DNA of 13,438 nucleotides, taken from the NCBI GenBank assembly GCA_019694835.1, contig JAIBBE010000250.1, positions 1-13,438 of the forward strand, given 5' to 3'. Shown here in pieces: positions 5,147 to 11,146 of this stretch. A program made the position numbers and the translations under genes. This DNA comes from Fimbriimonadaceae bacterium (GTDB lineage Bacteria; Armatimonadota; Fimbriimonadia; Fimbriimonadales; Fimbriimonadaceae). The notes under the pieces are model-generated. The model ran no database searches and was not told where the DNA came from. It saw only the letters and a list, made by a program, of their open reading frames with translations. How positions within the stretch are numbered: position 1 is the stretch's first letter; each line of letters begins with the position of its first letter.

Positions 5147-7878
5147 GGCTCAATCTGAAGGCAATCGAGAAAAGGGTAACGCCGCTCGCTCGCCGCGAGT
5201 CCTACGACCGAGGATTCATTTTCGATCTTCTGCTGGCTTACGGGAAGCCGCAAGGAAACGTCACTCGGCTACGCAAGGGGTCACTGAATGTGGCCGATGA
5301 CCCCGCGACGGAAGTCGCGCAAAAAAACGTCGTCTACTTCAAAGAAACCCCAGGTGATCCGCTCGCGTTGATCGATGAGCTGAAGTCGTCACCGGCCGTG
5401 GTGCGATACAACACCCGGTTTGTCGTCGTAACCAACTACATCGAATTGGTCGCCGTCGACACAAAGACCGGCGAAAACCTCATGATCCCTATTCGGGATA
5501 TCGATCAGCATTTCACCTTCTTCTTGCCTTGGGCCGGCATGGAGAAAGCTCAGTACGTTGCCGAGGCCCACGCCGACGTCAAAGCAGCGGGGCGGATGGG
5601 CCAGCTCTTCGACGAGCTCGTCGGGGCGAACTCCGGTCTGCTCGACCTACCCAACGGGCGCCACGCGCTTAACGTCTTCTTTACTAGGCTTCTCTTCTGT
5701 TTTTTTGCCGAAGACACTGGCATCTTCGGCGACAGCCAATTCACGAATGCTGTCGCATCGCACACTCAAGCTGACGGCTCCGACGTCGCCGAATTCCTAA
5801 ATGATCTCTTCGTCGCTCTCGACACGGCAGACCCCGCCGACCGGCCAAGCTATCTTGCGGAATTCCCGTACGTGAACGGAAGACTGTTTGCCAAATTGCG
5901 CGGCGAGGTTGTGCCCAAGTTCACCAGCAAGGCGCGTGACCTACTAATCGAACTCGGCAAGTTGATCTGGCGTGAGATCAATCCGGACATTTTCGGTTCG
6001 ATGTTCCAAGCGATCGTCACGCCAGGCAAGCGCTCGGACCTAGGCCAGCACTACACGTCGGTGCCGAACATCCTCAAGACAATTGAACCGTTGTTTCTCG
6101 ATGGTTTGAAGGAGCAATTCGACGCGGGATACGACAACGTCAAGAAACTTGAAGGCTTGCTCGACAGGATCGGCGCGATTAAGGTCTTCGATCCTGCCTG
6201 TGGATCGGGGAACTTTCTCGTCATCGCCTACAAGGAGTTGCGCAAGCTAGAGCACGCTATCCTCGAGCGCCTCGCCGATCTGGATCCCAAACATCAAGTG
6301 CTGTTCAATGAATCGAGAATAAAGGTAGAGAACTTCTACGGCATCGAACTCGACGACTTCGCAGTCGAGGTAGCGATCCTCTCCCTGTGGATCGCCAAGC
6401 ATCAGATGAATACAGAGTTCAGGGAGAAGTTCGGTGTCTCGATTCCATTGATCCCCCTCAAGGAAGCCGGCCAGATCCATCCTGGCAACGCTACCCGGAT
6501 CGATTGGAACGCAGTTTGCCCTAACAATGGCACCGAAATGATTTACCTGATTGGGAATCCGCCATATGTGGGATCGGTGCGCCAGTCTGCGGAACAGAAG
6601 GCCGATTATAAATTTACTTTCGGAGATCGACAATATTCCGGGAACCTCAACTACATAGCGCTCTGGTTCATCAAAGGGTCCGACTACATCAAAGGAACCC
6701 GAGCTGAGCTAGCCTTTGTTACTACAAACACCGTCGCGCAGGGTGAGCATGTTGGACTTATGTTCCCAATGATATTTGATATGAATGTCGAGATTGGGTT
6801 TGCACACACGGCATTCCAGTGGGACAACAATGCCAGAGGAAATGCTGATGTCACCGTCGCTGTCATAAGCCTCAGAAAGGCAAGCCCCCGCACGAAGTTC
6901 ATCTACACCGACGGGCTAAAAATCGAAGCCAAGAATATTAATGGTTACCTAGCCGATGGTGACAACGTCTTCATCACCGCCCGTTCGAGGTCAATAGCCC
7001 AATTGCCACTGATGGTCAAGGGATCTCAACCGACTGACGATGGCAACCTCATACTGAACCCAGCTGAGCGCAAGCAGCTTCTCGAGGAGTATCCATCCGC
7101 GGCGCCCTACATAAAACGTATCGTCGGATCGGTCGAATTCATCAACGACCAGGACCGATTCTGCATTTGGGCGCCCGACGACCAGGATGGGGAAGAGGCT
7201 TCCCGGATCCCAGCTCTAAAGCAGCGATTCGATCGGACAGCTGAATTTCGGCTAAATAGTCCCCGCGAAGCGACTAGGAAATTAGCTCAAACCCCACATA
7301 GATTCGATGTTGTGAGTTATCGCCCAGTGGAATCCATTGTTATACCGAGTGTGTCATCCGGGCTTCGTGAATATATTCCATTTGGGTTTCTGGGACCCGA
7401 TACCGTTATATCGAATCTAGCTTATGTGATCTACGACTCAGAGCCGTGGGTGTTCGCGCTCCTGACGTCCAGAATGCATATGACATGGGTGAACGCAGTA
7501 GCTGGCCGTAAGCGGATCAACTACCGATACTCAAACACGATTGTTTACAACAACTTCCCGGCCCCACCGCTTTCGGGCGAGCTGAAGGAGAAGTTGATCG
7601 CCGCAGCACTGCGCGTCTTAGACGTCCGCGAGTATCACTGCGAGAGGACTCTTGCTGAGCTTTATGACCCCGGTCAAATGCCGCAGGACCTAAGGGCGGC
7701 CCACGCTGAGGTAGATGCACTGGTCGATTCGATCTACTCGAAGCGCGCCTACGAGACCGATGAACAGCGCTTGTCGGACTTGTTCGCTATGTATGAGGTG
7801 ATGACCGCCGCGAAAGGGTCCACAGCCGGCCGAAAATTTGCAAAGACGTCAGGGGGGAACGCAAGTGAACACAATTAG
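5143..7878 (+). CDS. MmeI-like (type IIL-like) DNA methyltransferase/specificity protein, nuclease site not evident
   Basis: A 911-residue class I SAM-dependent DNA methyltransferase with MmeI-family architecture. Domains in order: an N-terminal domain (~1-150); the helical spacer with FFTRLLFCFFAEDTGIF (179-195) and GQHYTSVPNILK (301-312); the methyltransferase core with motif I VFDPACGSGNF (348-358), YGIELDDFA (399-407) and catalytic NPPY (472-475), typical of adenine-N6 enzymes; a target recognition domain (~600-785); and a C-terminal part with NYRYSNTIVYNNFP (793-806). True MmeI enzymes carry a D...ExK nuclease in the N-terminal domain. Here the corresponding strand seems to be NVVYFKE (62-68), with no acidic residue in the E-x-K position, so it may not cut on its own. 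It starts at GTG 5143 in a GTGA overlap and overlaps the helicase by 14 bases. The core and recognition domain are markedly more AT-rich than the N-terminal part. I infer that it recognises and methylates the site for the helicase/GIY-YIG pair. Confidence 0.88.
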   Translation: MRLNLKAIEKRVTPLARRESYDRGFIFDLLLAYGKPQGNVTRLRKGSLNVADDPATEVAQKNVVYFKETPGDPLALIDELKSSPAVVRYNTRFVVVTNYIELVAVDTKTGENLMIPIRDIDQHFTFFLPWAGMEKAQYVAEAHADVKAAGRMGQLFDELVGANSGLLDLPNGRHALNVFFTRLLFCFFAEDTGIFGDSQFTNAVASHTQADGSDVAEFLNDLFVALDTADPADRPSYLAEFPYVNGRLFAKLRGEVVPKFTSKARDLLIELGKLIWREINPDIFGSMFQAIVTPGKRSDLGQHYTSVPNILKTIEPLFLDGLKEQFDAGYDNVKKLEGLLDRIGAIKVFDPACGSGNFLVIAYKELRKLEHAILERLADLDPKHQVLFNESRIKVENFYGIELDDFAVEVAILSLWIAKHQMNTEFREKFGVSIPLIPLKEAGQIHPGNATRIDWNAVCPNNGTEMIYLIGNPPYVGSVRQSAEQKADYKFTFGDRQYSGNLNYIALWFIKGSDYIKGTRAELAFVTTNTVAQGEHVGLMFPMIFDMNVEIGFAHTAFQWDNNARGNADVTVAVISLRKASPRTKFIYTDGLKIEAKNINGYLADGDNVFITARSRSIAQLPLMVKGSQPTDDGNLILNPAERKQLLEEYPSAAPYIKRIVGSVEFINDQDRFCIWAPDDQDGEEASRIPALKQRFDRTAEFRLNSPREATRKLAQTPHRFDVVSYRPVESIVIPSVSSGLREYIPFGFLGPDTVISNLAYVIYDSEPWVFALLTSRMHMTWVNAVAGRKRINYRYSNTIVYNNFPAPPLSGELKEKLIAAALRVLDVREYHCERTLAELYDPGQMPQDLRAAHAEVDALVDSIYSKRAYETDEQRLSDLFAMYEVMTAAKGSTAGRKFAKTSGGNASEHN
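7851..7859 (+). promoter_or_regulatory. Ribosome binding site that sets the helicase start (GTG)
   Basis: AGGGGGGAA lies inside the end of the MmeI-like gene, 5 bases before GTG 7865. It favours that start over the TTG at 7838, which sits upstream of the site itself. Confidence 0.65.
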
Positions 7879-9844
7879 GAAACCTGTCAACGTCGTTGAT
7901 GTGACGTACGCGCACACTGGCGAGTCGGTTAACACCGATGCGATGGGTATGAGAGAGATGCAGCAGCGAGTCTTCGCGAAGCGCGATGCGCAGCATCTGC
8001 TGGTCAAGGCTCCGCCGGCCTCTGGCAAATCAAGAGCATTGATGTTCGTCGCTCTCGACAAGCTTTACAACCAGGGACGAAGGAAAGTGATTGTCGCAGT
8101 GCCGGAGCGATCGATCGGTGCTTCGTTCTCGTCAACAAACCTCACGGAGCACGGCTTTTTTGCGGACTGGGAAGTCAGGGATGACAACAACTTATGTACA
8201 CCGGGTTCGTCACTTGGCAAGGTCCCTGCGTTCGTCAACTTCCTAAACGGGCCAGACGCGGTGCTGGTCTGCACCCACGCGACCTTGCGGTATGCATTCG
8301 ACAAACTCACACCCGAGGCCTTCAACGGCACGGTCCTGGCGATCGATGAGTTCCACCACGTCTCAGCGGACACCGAGGCCAACCGTCTCGGAGCCCTTCT
8401 GCGTGAAGTGATGAACGGTTCGGACATACACATTGTTGCGATGACCGGTTCATACTTCCGAGGCGACTCGGTGCCAGTGCTCGCACCCGAAGACGAGATG
8501 AAATTCACGCCAGTTACGTTCAACTACTACGATCAACTCAATGGTTACGAACACCTGAAGTCCCTTGGCATCGGGCACCATTTCTATCAGGGCCGCTACA
8601 CCGACGCGATCGGCGAAGTTCTGGACCTGGACAAGAAGACGATCGTCCATATCCCGAACGTGAACTCAGGCGAGTCGACGAAAGACAAGATCGAAGAAGT
8701 CGGGTTCATCATCGACGCCATAGGGCACGTCGAGAGTACGGATCCCGACACTGGGATCATCAGCATTCGCCGTGCCGATAACGGTGCAGTCATCAAGGTC
8801 GCTGATCTCGTCGACGACTCGGACCAGAAAAAACGTGCGGACACCTTGCACTACTTGTCAACCGTCGCTGCCAAGGAACGTGAAGGCGTCGACATCATCA
8901 TCGCACTTGGGATGGCAAAGGAGGGGTTTGACTGGCCCTTCGCCGAGCATGCGCTGACCGTCGGTTACCGGGCATCGCTGACTGAAGTAATTCAGATTAT
9001 CGGGCGCGTTACCCGCGACAGTCCCGGTAAGGAGCGTGCTCAGTTCACTAATCTGATAGCCGAACCCGACGCCTCTAAAGGAGAAGTCACGGTTTCGGTG
9101 AATAACATGCTCAAAGCCATCACCGCTTCGCTGCTCATGGAACAGGTACTCGCGCAGAACTTTACCTTCAAGGCTGAGCAGGCCGCGGACCCAAACCCGA
9201 ATCCTCCTGGCACTATCAAGATCTGCGGATTCAAGGAACCGACGACCGAGCGCGTCAAGCAGATCGTCGAGACTGACCTGAACGACTTGAAAGCCACAAT
9301 CCTGCAAAATGACACCTTCGCCAAAGCCGCCGCGGGATCGCTGGATCCTGAGACTACGAACAAAGTCCTGATCCCGAAAATCATCCGTGAGCGTTATCCC
9401 GATTTGGATGACTCCCAAGTCGAGGAGTTGCGACAGCAAGTTGTCGTCGACGCAGTAATCAAGAACGGCGAAGTCCGGCAGGTTGGCGACAAGCGATTCA
9501 TAAGGATGGCAGAGAAGTTCGTAAACATCGACGACATCAACATCAACCTCATCGACTCCGTCAATCCCTTCCAGCGAGCCTTCGAGGTCATGAGCAAGTC
9601 GGTAACCCCCTCTGTGTTGCGCATCATCTCCGATGCAATCATCGCGACGCGGGTCGAGGTCACCGAAGACGAAGCCCTGACGGCTTGGCCGAAGATCCAA
9701 GCGTGGGTCAAGATCAACGGGCACAAACCCAACGTTCGTTCTGAGGATCCTATTGAGAAGCGGTACGCCGAGATATTGCTGTATCTGCAACGCAAGAAAC
9801 AGCAGCGCGATGCCGGCCAACGCGACGCCGAGGAAGAACCATGA
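7865..9844 (+). CDS. SF2 DEAD/DEAH-type helicase of the restriction operon
   Basis: A 659-residue superfamily 2 helicase/translocase. A Q-like lead-in (REMQQRVF) precedes Walker A APPASGKS (49-56). Motif II is DEFHH (161-165), a DExH variant; motif III is TGS (194-196); motif V is GMAKEGFDWP (349-358); motif VI is QIIGRVTRDSPG (377-388) with both arginines. The ATPase core therefore looks intact. From ~400 on there is a long helical C-terminal region of unknown fold. It ends in a 35-residue module (607-641, INGHKPN within it) that also occurs near the N-terminus of the next protein. It overlaps the preceding gene by 14 bases and the following one by ATGA, so the three should be made together. 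By analogy with type I and III restriction, the motor probably moves along or remodels DNA after the methyltransferase-like partner has found an unmodified site. No nuclease domain is visible in it. The start is GTG 7865. Confidence 0.88.
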   Translation: MNTIRKPVNVVDVTYAHTGESVNTDAMGMREMQQRVFAKRDAQHLLVKAPPASGKSRALMFVALDKLYNQGRRKVIVAVPERSIGASFSSTNLTEHGFFADWEVRDDNNLCTPGSSLGKVPAFVNFLNGPDAVLVCTHATLRYAFDKLTPEAFNGTVLAIDEFHHVSADTEANRLGALLREVMNGSDIHIVAMTGSYFRGDSVPVLAPEDEMKFTPVTFNYYDQLNGYEHLKSLGIGHHFYQGRYTDAIGEVLDLDKKTIVHIPNVNSGESTKDKIEEVGFIIDAIGHVESTDPDTGIISIRRADNGAVIKVADLVDDSDQKKRADTLHYLSTVAAKEREGVDIIIALGMAKEGFDWPFAEHALTVGYRASLTEVIQIIGRVTRDSPGKERAQFTNLIAEPDASKGEVTVSVNNMLKAITASLLMEQVLAQNFTFKAEQAADPNPNPPGTIKICGFKEPTTERVKQIVETDLNDLKATILQNDTFAKAAAGSLDPETTNKVLIPKIIRERYPDLDDSQVEELRQQVVVDAVIKNGEVRQVGDKRFIRMAEKFVNIDDININLIDSVNPFQRAFEVMSKSVTPSVLRIISDAIIATRVEVTEDEALTAWPKIQAWVKINGHKPNVRSEDPIEKRYAEILLYLQRKKQQRDAGQRDAEEEP

Positions 9845-11031
9845 GCAACGCAGAAGGCGAGGGCGTCAGACCCAGCGACATTGAGGCTCTGTTCGATTCC
9901 GATATCGATGGATTGCTCGAAGTTCCCGAGAAGCCGCAAAACGTCAGTTCTGCGGATCGCCTCGAGCGCGCGTTCCTGGAGATAGTCGAGTTTCGGCGCA
10001 CGCACGGACGGATTCCGAGTTCCTCAACGCGAAACATCGCTGAGCGCAAGCTCGGAGCGCGACTGGACGGCATCCTTGCGAACGACGAAAAGATAGCGGC
10101 GCTAAGGCCGCTGGACGAGTTCGGCATCCTCGACCTTCCCGAGGCGCCGGCGTCGATCGAGGACTTATTGCAGGGCGATGGTCTCGACCTGCTCGAGGAT
10201 GAGTCCGGGTTGCTCGACGTCTCTAACCTCCCAGTCCGGAAGGCGCCGGACTCGCCCGACTCGGTCGCAAGGCGTAAGAAGTGCAACGATTTCGAGCGTT
10301 TCGAGCCCCTGTTCAAGGCTAAGCACGCAGAGCTGGCCGATGGAACCGTCACGCTAGCCCCTTTCAAGGGCCTGCCCACTGTGCAGGAGGGCCGATTCTT
10401 CGTGTTGAACGGTCTGATGCTATTCGTGGCGGAAGTGGGTGAGACGAAGACTTTGGTTGTCGGCGGCAAACCTGAGCCGAAGCAACGATTGCGAGCGATC
10501 TTCGAGAACGGCACAGAGTCCGCGCTATACCGCCAATCGCTGTCCATTCGGCTTCACGAGCAGGAAGGTCAAGCGGTAGTCCGCACCGGCGTTGAAGACG
10601 AGGAGATTTTCGATGCTGATGTCGAGAGCGGCCATATCTATGTGCTTGAGTCGCTGAGCGAGGACCCACAACTGGCAAAAATCGCCGATCTACACAAGAT
10701 TGGTTTCTCAAGAACTAGCGTCGAAGGCCGGATCAAAAACGCTGAGAAGTCCCCGACCTATTTGATGGCACCGGTGAAAGTTGTTGAGGACTATCGTACT
10801 TACAACCTCAGGCCGTCCGCACTGGAGCACCTTCTGCATAGGGTATTCGCCGAGGTGCGCCTCGATCTCACACAGATCGACCACAAAGGCCGTAACTACG
10901 ACCCGTCCGAATGGTTTGTCGTTAGCCGAAAAGTGATCAACCAGGCGATCAACATGATCATGTCCGGAGAGATCGTTGATTACGTGTACGACGCGCGTCT
11001 CGGAAGGTTGGTTGAACGAGAAGTCCGGTGA
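9841..11031 (+). CDS. GIY-YIG (T5orf172-type) endonuclease
   Basis: A 396-residue protein. The C-terminal GIY-YIG domain has HIYVLES (265-271, Y267), HKIGFSR (285-291, the usual KIG form of the second motif), R297, catalytic Glu329 in ALEHLLHRVF, and EWF at 357-359; all key residues appear present. A middle domain (~170-245) carries FENGTES (221-227), seen in related GIY-YIG proteins before the nuclease. The N-terminus has a 35-residue module (44-78, THGRIPS within it) alignable with the helicase C-terminus. Around it are acidic short repeats of the type LLEVPE / ILDLPE / LLDVSN (25-30, 96-101, 124-129). It starts at ATG 9841 in an ATGA overlap with the helicase, with GAGGAAG at 9830-9836. 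It probably makes the DNA breaks for the MmeI-like/helicase system. The stop at 11031 ends the island, and no convincing terminator follows. Confidence 0.88.
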   Translation: MSNAEGEGVRPSDIEALFDSDIDGLLEVPEKPQNVSSADRLERAFLEIVEFRRTHGRIPSSSTRNIAERKLGARLDGILANDEKIAALRPLDEFGILDLPEAPASIEDLLQGDGLDLLEDESGLLDVSNLPVRKAPDSPDSVARRKKCNDFERFEPLFKAKHAELADGTVTLAPFKGLPTVQEGRFFVLNGLMLFVAEVGETKTLVVGGKPEPKQRLRAIFENGTESALYRQSLSIRLHEQEGQAVVRTGVEDEEIFDADVESGHIYVLESLSEDPQLAKIADLHKIGFSRTSVEGRIKNAEKSPTYLMAPVKVVEDYRTYNLRPSALEHLLHRVFAEVRLDLTQIDHKGRNYDPSEWFVVSRKVINQAINMIMSGEIVDYVYDARLGRLVEREVR

Positions 11032-11132
11032 TCGGATGCTTCTGGATACGCACTAATCCGAATGTCCGCTCTTGGCTGCTGACGGGACGCTTGGCCGGTC
11101 TTGTGTTCTGGCAGTTGGGCAGTTTGGCCAGC

Positions 11133-11141
11133 AAGGGGAGG
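11133..11141 (+). promoter_or_regulatory. Ribosome binding site of the RecB-like/helicase gene
   Basis: AAGGGGAGG ends 5 bases before ATG 11147 and fixes that start. The gap 11032-11146 shows no clear promoter. Confidence 0.7.
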
Positions 11142-11146
11142 TACTG

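Noticed and set aside
8858..9820. A 320-codon open frame on the minus strand opposite the helicase
   Set aside because: It lies antisense to a gene with intact helicase motifs and has no recognisable domain; long antisense frames are expected in GC-rich, Asp/Glu/Val-rich coding sequence.
2984..11031. Identification as DISARM or BREX
   Set aside because: A C5 methyltransferase, an adenine-type methyltransferase and a helicase recall these, but there is no DUF1998/DrmB, phospholipase-D-like DrmC, PglZ or BrxC-like protein, and the GIY-YIG nuclease and MmeI-type architecture do not fit.
11032..11061. Inverted repeat TCGGAT ... ATCCGA right after the GIY-YIG stop, considered as a terminator
   Set aside because: It has only a 6-bp stem with an 18-base loop and no T-tract; too weak to call.
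1002..11146. Search for direct repeats, tRNA, integrase or transposase marking the island ends
   Set aside because: I found no tRNA, no recombinase gene and no matching repeats in the two border gaps, so the mobility mechanism remains unknown. No CRISPR array is present either.
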